Made by a program: the position numbers and the translations under genes. This document shows, piece after piece, positions 7,691 to 14,903 of a stretch of DNA of 43,888 bases. Under the pieces are notes generated by a model, which worked only from the letters and a program-made list of their open reading frames with translations, had not been told where the DNA came from and made no database searches. Numbering within the stretch: the first letter of the stretch is position 1; each line of letters begins with the position of its first letter. Origin of the DNA: Patulibacter sp. (GTDB lineage: Bacteria > Actinomycetota > Thermoleophilia > Solirubrobacterales > Solirubrobacteraceae); the NCBI RefSeq assembly GCF_030655195.1, contig NZ_JAURWA010000042.1:1-43888 (forward strand), given 5' to 3'.

Positions 7691-8434
7691 TCACTCCCCC
7701 TCGCAGGCCCGACCGTCCCCGTCCGGGTCGTGCGCCGGGTCCGAGCCCGGGGCCACGCGGAACTCCCGGCCGATCGACGCGCAGTCGATGCCGAGGTACT
7801 CGTTCGGCGAGACGAGCTGGGTCGACGGGCGGGGCTCGGACGGCTCCAGGGCGGCCCGGGCCCGCGCGATCGCGGCGCGCGAGCGGGTGCTGCTCATCAC
7901 GGCGTCCGCGCGGCGGGCGAGCCGCAGCGCGGCGGCGGGGTCGACGGCCTGTGCACGGTCCGCCTGCTCGAGCAGGCGCGTCGCACGCTCTCCGGCGGCC
8001 GTCGCCGCCGGCAGCGTCGCCCGCGATGCCCGACAGACCCCGGGAGTCGCCCACCGGTAGGAGGCGTAGGCGCCGACGGTCCGGGTCCGGGCCGCGGCGA
8101 CCGCCCGGTCCCGCGCCGAGCGGGCGTCGCGGGCGCAGGCCGCCCGCCGCACCCGGGCGTCGGCGGGGTCGACCGTCCCGTCGGGTCGCAGCCGCACCCG
8201 CTCGGTCGTGAAGGCGGTGCGCGGCACGTCGCACCGGGCGCCCCCGGCATCCGGGCGCAGGTCGCCCTGGAGCGCGCGACAGGCGTCCGCCCGTGCGTCC
8301 CCTCCCCCCGACCCACCGGTGCCCGACAGCAGGACGACGGCGACGAGGACCAGGACGATCGCCGCGCCGGCGACCGCGACGCGGGGCCCCGGGCGACCGG
8401 GGACGGAGGACGATCTGGACGATGGGCGACGCAC
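7691..8434 (-). CDS. Membrane-anchored excalibur-domain protein
   Basis: The 247-residue protein has a basic N terminus and one hydrophobic helix (VAVAGAAIVLVLVAVVLLSG, about residues 19-38), probably an uncleaved anchor or signal. A long Arg/Ala-rich helical region with several Cys follows. The last 35 residues form an excalibur motif (YLGIDCASIG, then DPDGDGRACEGE), the extracellular calcium-binding module. GTG 8434 was chosen because a TACCGT hexamer lies 11 bp upstream. A longer frame from ATG 8500 would overlap the divergent DUF1810 gene. Its position beside two NucA/NucB-type genes suggests a shared extracellular role. Confidence 0.75.
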   Translation of the reverse strand: MRRPSSRSSSVPGRPGPRVAVAGAAIVLVLVAVVLLSGTGGSGGGDARADACRALQGDLRPDAGGARCDVPRTAFTTERVRLRPDGTVDPADARVRRAACARDARSARDRAVAAARTRTVGAYASYRWATPGVCRASRATLPAATAAGERATRLLEQADRAQAVDPAAALRLARRADAVMSSTRSRAAIARARAALEPSEPRPSTQLVSPNEYLGIDCASIGREFRVAPGSDPAHDPDGDGRACEGE

Positions 8435-8445
8435 TGCGACGGCGC

Positions 8446-8451
8446 ACGGTA
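8446..8451 (-). promoter_or_regulatory. Candidate -10 (TACCGT) of the excalibur gene
   Basis: Minus-strand TACCGT ends 11 bases before GTG 8434, giving a leader of only a few bases. The identical hexamer is found in the same place before four other minus-strand genes of the window. Confidence 0.4.
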
Positions 8452-8498
8452 GCGCGACCTGGTGTTTCGCCCCGGCCCGCACCGGACACCGTGGATCC

Positions 8499-8942
8499 AT
8501 GAGCACCGACACCGATCCCTTCGACCTCGAGCGCTTCGTCGAGGCGCAGGACGCCGGCGACACCTACGGCGCGGCGGTGGCCGAGCTGTCGCGCGGGCGC
8601 AAGACCAGCCACTGGATGTGGTTCGTCTTCCCGCAGGTCGCAGGCCTGGGCAGCAGCCCGACCGCACGGCGCTTCGCGATCTCAGGGCTGGAGGAGGCCC
8701 GCGCCTACCTGCGCCACCCGGTGCTCGGACCGCGACTGCGCGAGAGCGTCGACGCGCTGCTGGCCGTCACCGGGGCGTCGGCCGAGGAGGTCCTCGGCGG
8801 GATCGATGCGCTCAAGCTGCGCTCCTCGATGACCCTGTTCCTACGCGCCGCGCCGGACGAGGAGCGGTTCTCGGACGTCCTGCACCGCCACTACGGCGGC
8901 CGCACCGACGACGCGACGGACGAGCAGCTGCGCGGGACCTGA
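8499..8942 (+). CDS. DUF1810 family protein
   Basis: The 147-residue protein matches the DUF1810 pattern throughout: FDLERFVEAQ near the N terminus, then ELSRGRKTSHWMWFVFPQ (about residues 30-47), then LGSSPTARRFAISGLEEARA. A typical C-terminal segment with SSMTLFLRAAPDEERFSDVL ends the domain. The family is small, soluble and of unknown biochemical function. ATG 8499 is immediately upstream of the conserved part. It is divergent from the excalibur gene (64-bp gap) and convergent with a small unknown gene, with a strong hairpin between them. Confidence 0.85.
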   Translation: MSTDTDPFDLERFVEAQDAGDTYGAAVAELSRGRKTSHWMWFVFPQVAGLGSSPTARRFAISGLEEARAYLRHPVLGPRLRESVDALLAVTGASAEEVLGGIDALKLRSSMTLFLRAAPDEERFSDVLHRHYGGRTDDATDEQLRGT

Positions 8943-8984
8943 GGCCCCGGGCCGCGGAGGCGTCCCCGCCGCCCGCGGTGCAGA

Positions 8985-9027
8985 CCGTCGGTCGACTCCC
9001 GATCGACGGTCGGGAGTCGACCGACGG
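8985..9027. terminator. Perfect 17-bp inverted repeat between convergent genes
   Basis: CCGTCGGTCGACTCCCG pairs without mismatch to CGGGAGTCGACCGACGG across a 9-base loop. It lies 43 bp after the DUF1810 stop and 78 bp before the end of the opposing small gene. A bidirectional terminator is the simplest reading, although no T-tract follows on either strand. Confidence 0.55.
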
Positions 9028-9050
9028 CCGGGTGCCGATCGACGGTCGGG
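8999..9050. repeat. Two copies of a 16-bp direct repeat
   Basis: CCGATCGACGGTCGGG occurs at 8999-9014 and 9035-9050. The first copy spans the loop and inner stem of the large hairpin. The copies are 36 bp apart start to start. They could result from local duplication or be a binding site; nothing else supports a function. Confidence 0.6.
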
Positions 9051-9104
9051 GAGGCCGGGGAGCGCCGCGGGCGCCTTCCGGGACCTCGGCCGCCGCCGAC
9101 GGCG

Positions 9105-9374
9105 CTACTGGCCGCCGACGCGCGACTGGACCTGGCCGAGCATCGCCCGTCCCTGGCTCGTCAGCTGCCAGACCCCGAGATCCGACGACGGACCACTGGC
9201 CAGGCCGTGGGCGTCGAGCCAGGTCAGGGCCTCGGAGCCGCGGCCGGGAGCGTCGGCGCCGGACAGGTCGTCCGACAGGTCGACGACGAGGCGGTCGTGC
9301 CGGCGTGGCCGCTCGGCCACCATCGCGAGGGCGCGACAGTGGTCGTCGGTGAGTGCGGCGATGGTGGTGGTCAT
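9105..9374 (-). CDS. Small protein, possibly winged-helix-like (89 aa)
   Basis: I do not recognise a defined family. The 89 residues read like a single wing-helix unit: a helix (DDHCRALAMVAE), a variable Asp-rich centre, then ALTWLDAHGLASG and a beta-like WQLTSQGRAMLGQV, resembling 'effector-domain' halves of MarR/PadR-type regulators. It lacks an obvious recognition helix, so DNA binding is speculative. ATG 9374 has GAGAGGGA about 10 bp upstream. The 294 bp between this gene and the divergent nuclease gene contain no other gene that I can support. Confidence 0.55.
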   Translation of the reverse strand: MTTTIAALTDDHCRALAMVAERPRRHDRLVVDLSDDLSGADAPGRGSEALTWLDAHGLASGPSSDLGVWQLTSQGRAMLGQVQSRVGGQ

Positions 9375-9655
9375 CGGCGGTCGGTTCCCTCTCGTCGCAG
9401 GTCGTCCGGACCGCCGGCGCACCCCGTGGCACGCAGGTCGGAGGACTCGATCGGGAGTCTGCCGGGCCGATCGGCGGGAACCCCTGGACAGGCGGACAAT
9501 CTGCGGACCGCGGGACCCGCCCCGCGTGCGCATCCGGGCTCCGGGGCCACGCACCGCTCCCCGGCGACGGCACGCCCCTGGGCCCGCGACGGACCCGCAT
9601 CGAGGCCGACGCCGCGGCCGGGGTCTGCCGGCCGGGGTCCCGCCGACCCCGGCTC

Positions 9656-9661
9656 TACCCT
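9656..9661 (+). promoter_or_regulatory. Candidate -10 for the second nuclease gene
   Basis: TACCCT is followed by exactly 7 bases and GTG 9669, the same geometry as upstream of the first nuclease gene. A leaderless transcript is predicted. Confidence 0.45.
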
Positions 9662-9668
9662 GCCCGGC

Positions 9669-10166
9669 GTGCCCCGCGCCCTCCGCCCCCTGCTCGCGCT
9701 GCTGCTGGCCGCCGTGGTCGCGCTGGTCGTGCTCGTGGCGGGCGGCCCCGCGGGCCCCGGTCCTGCGACCCGCATGGAGGCGGACACCGGCTCCCGGCCC
9801 TCGACCCGCACCGCGGCGGACCCCGTGGGGTGCCGGCGGACCGACCGCGTCGTCGACGTCGGGCTGTCGAGCACGAGGTACCCGCTCGTCCGCGAGCACT
9901 GGGACCGGGCGATCGCTGCCGGCCGGCCGCGCGTGCTGACGCTCCGGCGCGAAGGCGCGTCGCGGCGACGCTCCCGGCTGCTGGCCGGCGTGCCCACGCG
10001 GCCGGGCGAGGACCGCGACGAGTACCCGCCCGCCGCCGCCCGCGCAACCGTCGACGCGGACGTCGCCTACGTCGACGCACGGCAGAACCGCGGCGCTGGA
10101 TCCGTCCAGGGGCTGAAGCTGCGCCGGTACTGCTCCGGCCAGCGGTTCCGCTTCGTCTGGTACTGA
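9669..10166 (+). CDS. Secreted or anchored NucA/NucB-type DNase without excalibur domain
   Basis: The 165-residue protein is a paralogue of the nuclease at 6929-7618 but lacks the excalibur module and linker. A hydrophobic N-terminal helix (LRPLLALLLAAVVALVVLVA, about residues 5-24) directs export. The nuclease domain carries DRDEYPPAAARATVDADVAY (115-134), then DARQNRGAGSVQG (136-148). Its final 15 residues differ from the paralogue by one position. GTG 9669 is supported by the signal sequence and by the -10 hexamer 7 bp upstream. It converges with a small unknown gene 27 bp away. Confidence 0.87.
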   Translation: MPRALRPLLALLLAAVVALVVLVAGGPAGPGPATRMEADTGSRPSTRTAADPVGCRRTDRVVDVGLSSTRYPLVREHWDRAIAAGRPRVLTLRREGASRRRSRLLAGVPTRPGEDRDEYPPAAARATVDADVAYVDARQNRGAGSVQGLKLRRYCSGQRFRFVWY

Positions 10167-10193
10167 CACCGGGGCCGCGGACGCGGACCGCTC

Positions 10194-10532
10194 TCAGCCC
10201 CCGCGGGGGTCCTCGACGAGCGGCAGGTCCTCGAGCGCCAGGCGGTGCTCGAGGTACTCGTCGGTGATCGGCGCCCACCGGTCGGGGTGCGGCAGCTCCT
10301 CCGTGGGCACGTCGAGCAGGCTGCCGAGCGCGTCGATCCACGCGGCGCCGTCCGCGACCGGCACGACGTGGAGCATCTGCAGCTCGAGGGCGACGTTGTG
10401 GACCTCGACCTGCAGACGTGGGCGACCCTCGCCGACGCCGGGCCGCAGGTTCGTCACCAGGTGCAGGCCGTGCTCCTGCGCCACGGGCTCGAACCGCGCC
10501 GCGCTCTCGATGATGTCGCCCCAGGCGGTCAT
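10194..10532 (-). CDS. Unknown protein (112 aa)
   Basis: I do not recognise a family. The 112 residues look like a compact alpha/beta domain: GDIIESAARFEPVAQEHGLH, a beta segment RLQVEVHNVALELQMLHVVP, and an acidic C-terminal tail with EDLPLVEDPRGG. No signal peptide, membrane segment or metal motif is visible. ATG 10532 is the only good start near the conserved-looking part. It follows dnaG on the same strand after 74 bp and may belong to that transcript. Confidence 0.6.
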   Translation of the reverse strand: MTAWGDIIESAARFEPVAQEHGLHLVTNLRPGVGEGRPRLQVEVHNVALELQMLHVVPVADGAAWIDALGSLLDVPTEELPHPDRWAPITDEYLEHRLALEDLPLVEDPRGG

Positions 10533-10606
10533 GCGTGCGGCCGTGGCTGTGTGCCGGTCATCACTCCCGACAGTGTGGCGCACGGGACGCCGGTCCGGCA
10601 ACCCGC

Positions 10607-12583
10607 TCACGCCGTGCGGCGCGGACCCTTCCAGATCTCGCCGGCACCGACGTCGATCCGCTTCTCGAGCTCCATGCGACGCAGGACGAGGTGGCTGGGG
10701 TTGCCGCCCTCCTGCAGGGTGCGTCCGGAGCGCAGCTGCTCGCGGACGACGCTCAGCTCGAGCTCCAGACCCCGCAGCTCGGCGGCCGCGGTCGACGGGT
10801 GCTCGACGGCCCGGGCCTTGTCGAGGACGAGGTCGAGCATCCGCCGGGTGGAGTCGTCCGGCGAGCTCGGCCGGTCCGCGCCGGAGCGCAGGGCCTCGCG
10901 CAGCGCGACCGCCGTGCTGCGGTGGACGTCGCGGCCCATCTGCGTGTCGATGCGGTGGTCGTCGAGCAGCCCCGCGGCCTCGGGGCCGGCCGCCCAGCAC
11001 TCCGCCAGGAACGACAGCTCGGCCCGGGCGACGGCGTCCGACCCGCCGACGGCCGGCCGCACCGGCCTCGGGGCCGGGACCTGGGGCCGCGGAGGGCCCG
11101 CGGACCACGATCCGCCGGATCCGCCGGAGCCCGGTCGGCCGCCCTGGTCCGACCGTCCGCCGCCGCCCGGTCGCCCGGCCTGGTCGCCGGGGGCCCCACC
11201 GTTCGGCCGCCCGCCCCGGGCCGCACCGCCGGGCGCCCCGCCGGGGCGGCGGGCGTCCGTCCGCGTCGGTGGTGCCGGCGCCGCGTTGTCCAGGAAGGCC
11301 TGAAGGGCCGTGGGGTCCAGACGCAGGCGACCGGCCGCGTGCTGCATCAGCTCCATGTGCAGGACCCCGGGGGGCTGCTGGGCGAAGACCGGCCGCAGCT
11401 GTTCGATCGCGCGGTCCTTGCCCTCCGACGTGCTCAGGTCGGACTGGTCGAGGACGTGCCCGACGTGGAAGCGGCCGAGCGCCATCGGCTCGGCGAACGC
11501 CCGGGTCAGCGCCTCGGGGCCGCGCTTGAGCAGCAGGTCCGCGGGGTCCATCCCGTCGGGCACCAGGACCACGCGCAGCTTGAGCCCGGAGCCCGCGGCG
11601 AGCTGCGCGGCCCGGAGCATCGCCTCGCGCCCGGCCCGGTCCGCGTCGAGCGCCAGGATCACCGACGGTGCCAGCTTGCCGAGCGCGACGATCTGCTCGG
11701 GCGTCAGCGCGGTGCCCATCAGGCCGACCGCGTTGGTCAGGCCCGCCTGGTGCAGCGCGATGACGTCGGTGTAGCCCTCGCAGAGGATGACCTCCCCCGT
11801 GCGGGCGGCCTGCTTGCGGGCGATGTGCGCCGCGAAGAGGTGGCGGCCCTTGCGGTAGACGACCCCGTCGGACGAGTTGATGTACTTCGGCTTCTGCTCC
11901 GGGTCCAGGGCCCGACCGCCGAACCCCAGGATGCGCCCGCGGCGGTCCGACAGGGGGAACATGATCCGCCGGCGGAAGCGGTCGTAGAGGTCGTCCCGTC
12001 CGTCGCGGCCGCGCTGCACGGCGCCGGCGGCCAGGAGCTCGTCGACCGCGTAGCCGGCCGCGAGCGAGCCCTGCAGGACCGGGTTGCCCCGTCGCGGCGA
12101 GTAGCCGACCCGGAACGCCCGCAGCAGGTCCGGGTCCAGCCCGCGGCGCTGCAGCTCGCGGCGGGCGTCCGCGCCCTCCTGCGACTCCCAGAGCTGCCGC
12201 TCGTAGTAGCGCGACGTGCGGTCCAGCAGCTCGAGCAGCCGCTTCTCCCTCGCGCGCCGGGCGGCCGTCTCGGGGTCCTCCTCGGGCGTCTTGAGCTGGA
12301 TCCCCGCACGGTCGGCCAGCAGCTCGACCGCGCCGGCGAAGTCGACGCCCTCGGTGAGCTCGACCCACTTGAAGACGTTGCCGCCCTCACCGCAGCCGAA
12401 GCAGTGGAAGAGCTTGTCGTCCGGCTTGATCGACATGGACGGCGTGCGCTCGTCGTGGAAGGGACAGAGGCACATGTAGCTGCCCACCCCGGCCCGCTGC
12501 AGCTCGCAGCGCTGCTCCACGAGCGCCGCGAAGTCGGTGGCGTCGCGGACGCGGTCGATGTCCTCCTCGGCGATGCGCGCCAC
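10607..12583 (-). CDS. dnaG: DnaG primase
   Basis: DnaG makes RNA primers at the replication fork. The 658-residue protein has the CHC2 zinc ribbon (Cys40, His43, Cys61, Cys64; LCPFHDERTPS and LFHCFGCGEGG) and the RNA polymerase core. The Toprim motifs follow: EGYTD, ALDADRAG and the DPADLL block. The C-terminal helicase-binding region is present (about residues 530-658). Between core and C-terminal domain is an unusually Gly/Pro/Arg-rich linker of roughly 80 residues. GTG 12583 was chosen because conserved sequence starts at VARIAEEDIDRVR. It lies 11 bp downstream of dgt and is probably co-transcribed with it. Confidence 0.97.
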   Translation of the reverse strand: MARIAEEDIDRVRDATDFAALVEQRCELQRAGVGSYMCLCPFHDERTPSMSIKPDDKLFHCFGCGEGGNVFKWVELTEGVDFAGAVELLADRAGIQLKTPEEDPETAARRAREKRLLELLDRTSRYYERQLWESQEGADARRELQRRGLDPDLLRAFRVGYSPRRGNPVLQGSLAAGYAVDELLAAGAVQRGRDGRDDLYDRFRRRIMFPLSDRRGRILGFGGRALDPEQKPKYINSSDGVVYRKGRHLFAAHIARKQAARTGEVILCEGYTDVIALHQAGLTNAVGLMGTALTPEQIVALGKLAPSVILALDADRAGREAMLRAAQLAAGSGLKLRVVLVPDGMDPADLLLKRGPEALTRAFAEPMALGRFHVGHVLDQSDLSTSEGKDRAIEQLRPVFAQQPPGVLHMELMQHAAGRLRLDPTALQAFLDNAAPAPPTRTDARRPGGAPGGAARGGRPNGGAPGDQAGRPGGGGRSDQGGRPGSGGSGGSWSAGPPRPQVPAPRPVRPAVGGSDAVARAELSFLAECWAAGPEAAGLLDDHRIDTQMGRDVHRSTAVALREALRSGADRPSSPDDSTRRMLDLVLDKARAVEHPSTAAAELRGLELELSVVREQLRSGRTLQEGGNPSHLVLRRMELEKRIDVGAGEIWKGPRRTA

Positions 12584-12594
12584 CGGGTGCCGCC

Positions 12595-13722
12595 CTACCC
12601 CGCGTGCACGCGGGGGATCACGAGGTCCGCGTACGCGCGCAGCGCGTAGCGGTCGGTCATGCCGGCGACCCAGTCCGTCGCGCGCTGCAGGGCGTCCGCG
12701 TCGGGATCCGCCTCGCGCTGCACGTGGTACTGGTCCCACCCGCCGTCGGCCGGGCCTATGGGCAGCCGGGCGGCGGGCGGTGCCTCGCCGTCGTCGTCGG
12801 CGGACGTCTCGAGGTGGTGGTCGAAGAGCCGCCGGACGAGCTCGTGGGCGCGACGGTGCTCGGCCTGCGCCGCGGGTGCCAGGTAGACGTGCTCGAACAT
12901 CCAGGTGCGCAGGGCGTCCATCGCCTCGCCGGCCGCGTCGCCCTGGGCGATGTCGCCCGCCGCGCGCGAGGTCTCGACGAGGTCCTGCACGAGCCGGTCG
13001 ATGCGCCGCGAGGGCGTCGGTCCCAGCTCGCCGATCGGGCCGGCGGGCAGGTCGCGCTCGCGCAGCACGCCTGCGCGGATCGCGTCGTCGATGTCGTGGT
13101 TGAGGTAGGCGATGCGGTCGACGATGCGGACGATCCGTCCCTCGAGCGTGCGCGGCATCGGCGACCGGCCCGAGTGCCCCGCGACGCCGTCGACGACGTC
13201 CGCGCAGAGGTTCAGCGCCCGGCCGCCGACCTCGCGCACCGTGCTGGGCGCGTCCTCGAGCGTCGTGATGATCCGGACGGAGTGCTCCCAGTGCCGGAAC
13301 CGCCGGCCGTGGGGCTTCAGGCACGCGTCCAGCGCGTCCTCGCCGATGTGCCCGAACGGGGCGTGGCCCAGGTCGTGCGCCAGGCCGACGGCCTCGACGA
13401 GGTCCTCGTTGAGCTCCAGCGCGCGGGCGACCGTGCGGGCGATGCCGGTGACCTCGAGCGTGTGGGTCAGCCGCGTGCGGTAGTGGTCGCCCTCCGGCGC
13501 CAGGAACACCTGGGTCTTGTGCTTGAGCCGCCGGAACGCCTTGGAGTGGACGACGCGGTCGCGGTCGCGCTGCAGCGGCGTGCGCAGCGGGTCGTCCTGC
13601 TCGTCGGCGGCGCGCCCCGTCGGCCAGGTGCGGGCCGCGGCGGGCGCGAGGAACGCGTCCTCGAACGCGCGGCGCCGGGCGTGCGGGTCGCCGAGGCTCG
13701 AGGTGGGGGCGACGGCGGACAT
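12595..13722 (-). CDS. dgt: Deoxyguanosinetriphosphate triphosphohydrolase-like protein
   Basis: This HD-domain dNTP triphosphohydrolase removes triphosphate from dNTPs and so tunes nucleotide pools. The 375-residue protein has the N-terminal family block (HSKAFRRLKHKTQVFLAPEG, then HYRTRLTHTLEV), the HD motif in AHDLGHAPFGHIGE, and the later Asp in IAYLNHDIDDA. All metal-binding residues are present. ATG 13722 was preferred over a start six codons upstream because GGGGA precedes it; a weak GATCAT hexamer 8 bp upstream could make it leaderless. dnaG follows after 11 bp, so replication and dNTP control are linked in one operon. Confidence 0.93.
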   Translation of the reverse strand: MSAVAPTSSLGDPHARRRAFEDAFLAPAAARTWPTGRAADEQDDPLRTPLQRDRDRVVHSKAFRRLKHKTQVFLAPEGDHYRTRLTHTLEVTGIARTVARALELNEDLVEAVGLAHDLGHAPFGHIGEDALDACLKPHGRRFRHWEHSVRIITTLEDAPSTVREVGGRALNLCADVVDGVAGHSGRSPMPRTLEGRIVRIVDRIAYLNHDIDDAIRAGVLRERDLPAGPIGELGPTPSRRIDRLVQDLVETSRAAGDIAQGDAAGEAMDALRTWMFEHVYLAPAAQAEHRRAHELVRRLFDHHLETSADDDGEAPPAARLPIGPADGGWDQYHVQREADPDADALQRATDWVAGMTDRYALRAYADLVIPRVHAG

Positions 13723-13875
13723 CGGTCCCCATGATCGCACCCCGGGGTCCCGGAGCCGGGGACGACACGATGTCGGCCCGCGTCGCCACGCGGAGCGCCG
13801 TCCCGAGGCGCGCCGGCGGTCGGTCGGGGCGGGCTCCGCGGCCCCTCGGTCGGCACCCGGAGCGCCGGACCGTCG

Positions 13876-14598
13876 TCAGTCGTCGCGGGCCCGCAGGTCG
13901 ACGCCGAGGTGGTGCATCGCGATGCCCTCGAACGCCCGCGCCACCTGGCGGGACGGACGCTCACCGAGCCGGGGCGCGGCCGACAGCGGGGCGCCGAGGG
14001 CGTCGACCATGAACGACAGCGACTCCGCGGCGATGCCCGGGGCGCCCGCCTGGTGGCTCGCGCAGACGACGCCGCCACCGGCCGCGTCGAAGCCGACGAG
14101 GTGCTCGGCACGGCCGCAGTGCACGCACGCACCGAGCGCGGGCGGGACCCCGAGCGCGTAGAGGAGCTTCAGCCGGAACGCCTGCTGCAGCCCCTCGTGC
14201 GCCTCGTCGGGGCGGGCGTCCAGCAGGGCCAGGAGCGTGCGGACGAGGCCGTGGACCCGCTCCGCCGGCTCGTCGGGCGCCGCGGTGCGGTCCACCACGT
14301 GGCAGGCGCGCTGGGCGTGCGTCAGCGCCGCGTGGCTCGTGAGGATCCGGTGGTGCACCACGACCGTGTCGGCGCCGACGACGGTGTGCAGGTCGCTGCG
14401 ACCGCGGATCAGCTCGAGACGCACCACCGACAGCGGCTCGAGGCGCCCGCCGAGCTTGCTCTTCGGCCGACGCGCCCCGCGGGCGACGGCGCCGATCCGG
14501 CCGTGCTCGGGCGTGATCGCGTGGAGGATGCGGTCCGCCTCGCCGTACCGCATGGAGCGGAGCACGACGGCCTCCGTGCTCACTCGCGTGCCGCTCAC
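13876..14598 (-). CDS. recO: RecO DNA repair protein
   Basis: RecO loads RecA onto SSB-coated single-stranded DNA in the RecFOR pathway. The 240-residue protein has the N-terminal OB fold (VVLRSMRYGEADRILHAITP, then GARRPKSKLGGRLEP), a helical centre, and the C-terminal zinc site (ACVHCG, later VVCASH). Its fourth ligand would be His rather than the more usual Cys. GTG 14598 was chosen; a TATAGT hexamer ends 6 bp upstream, which predicts a leaderless mRNA. It is divergent from the glutaredoxin gene and shares its promoter core. Confidence 0.93.
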   Translation of the reverse strand: MSGTRVSTEAVVLRSMRYGEADRILHAITPEHGRIGAVARGARRPKSKLGGRLEPLSVVRLELIRGRSDLHTVVGADTVVVHHRILTSHAALTHAQRACHVVDRTAAPDEPAERVHGLVRTLLALLDARPDEAHEGLQQAFRLKLLYALGVPPALGACVHCGRAEHLVGFDAAGGGVVCASHQAGAPGIAAESLSFMVDALGAPLSAAPRLGERPSRQVARAFEGIAMHHLGVDLRARDD

Positions 14599-14604
14599 GG
14601 GCCT

Positions 14605-14612
14605 ACTATACT
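14605..14612. promoter_or_regulatory. Overlapping divergent -10 elements for recO and the glutaredoxin gene
   Basis: The 8-bp ACTATACT holds TATACT on the plus strand (14607-14612, 10 bp before ATG 14623) and TATAGT on the minus strand (14610-14605, 6 bp before GTG 14598). One AT-rich island in GC-rich DNA can therefore serve both genes. Neither has a convincing -35. Confidence 0.65.
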
Positions 14613-14622
14613 TTGTGAAGTC

Positions 14623-14877
14623 ATGAGTTCGATCACGGTCTACACCACGAACGCCTGCCCCTTCTGCGTCCGCGCCAAGGCGCTGCTCGACAAGCGGGGC
14701 CTCCCCTACGAGGAGGTCAACCTCGGGCGCGATCCCGAGACGCGGGCCGAGCTCGCGCAGAAGACGGGGATGATGACGTTCCCGCAGATCCTCATCGACG
14801 AGCAGCTCGTCGGCGGGTTCGACGAGCTGTCGGCGGCCGACAAGTCCGGTCGCCTCAAGGAGCTCGTCGGCGCCTGA
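14623..14877 (+). CDS. Glutaredoxin-like thiol-disulfide oxidoreductase
   Basis: The 84-residue protein is a single thioredoxin-fold domain of glutaredoxin size. It has the dithiol active site CPFC (Cys12, Cys15), the cis-proline in MMTFPQILID (Pro54), and the C-terminal GGFDEL block (residues 64-69), all as in GrxC-type proteins. Actinobacteria commonly use mycothiol, so it may act as a mycoredoxin-like enzyme; the sequence alone does not settle the thiol. ATG 14623 is close behind a TATACT element. It converges with mutM, with a hairpin between them. Confidence 0.93.
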   Translation: MSSITVYTTNACPFCVRAKALLDKRGLPYEEVNLGRDPETRAELAQKTGMMTFPQILIDEQLVGGFDELSAADKSGRLKELVGA

Positions 14878-14882
14878 GCCGC

Positions 14883-14903
14883 GACCCGGGCCGCGCCCGG
14901 GTC
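14883..14903. terminator. Hairpin between convergent glutaredoxin and mutM genes
   Basis: GACCCGGG/CCCGGGTC pairs over 8 bp around a CCGCG loop and runs into the mutM stop codon. It starts 5 bp after the glutaredoxin stop. There is no T-tract; a bidirectional terminator is likely from position. Confidence 0.5.

Noticed and set aside
7691..8500. Longer excalibur protein starting at ATG 8500
   Set aside because: It would overlap the divergent DUF1810 start, adds residues with no protein-like pattern, and ignores the TACCGT element before GTG 8434.
6929..10166. Toxin-antitoxin or defence island
   Set aside because: The nucleases carry export signals, no immunity or antitoxin partner is evident, and neither DUF1810 nor the small protein is a known immunity family.
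10607..13789. A single 1060-codon frame suggesting a dgt-dnaG fusion
   Set aside because: The part upstream of GTG 12583 is the out-of-frame shadow of dgt, which has its own complete HD-domain frame ending 11 bp before dnaG.
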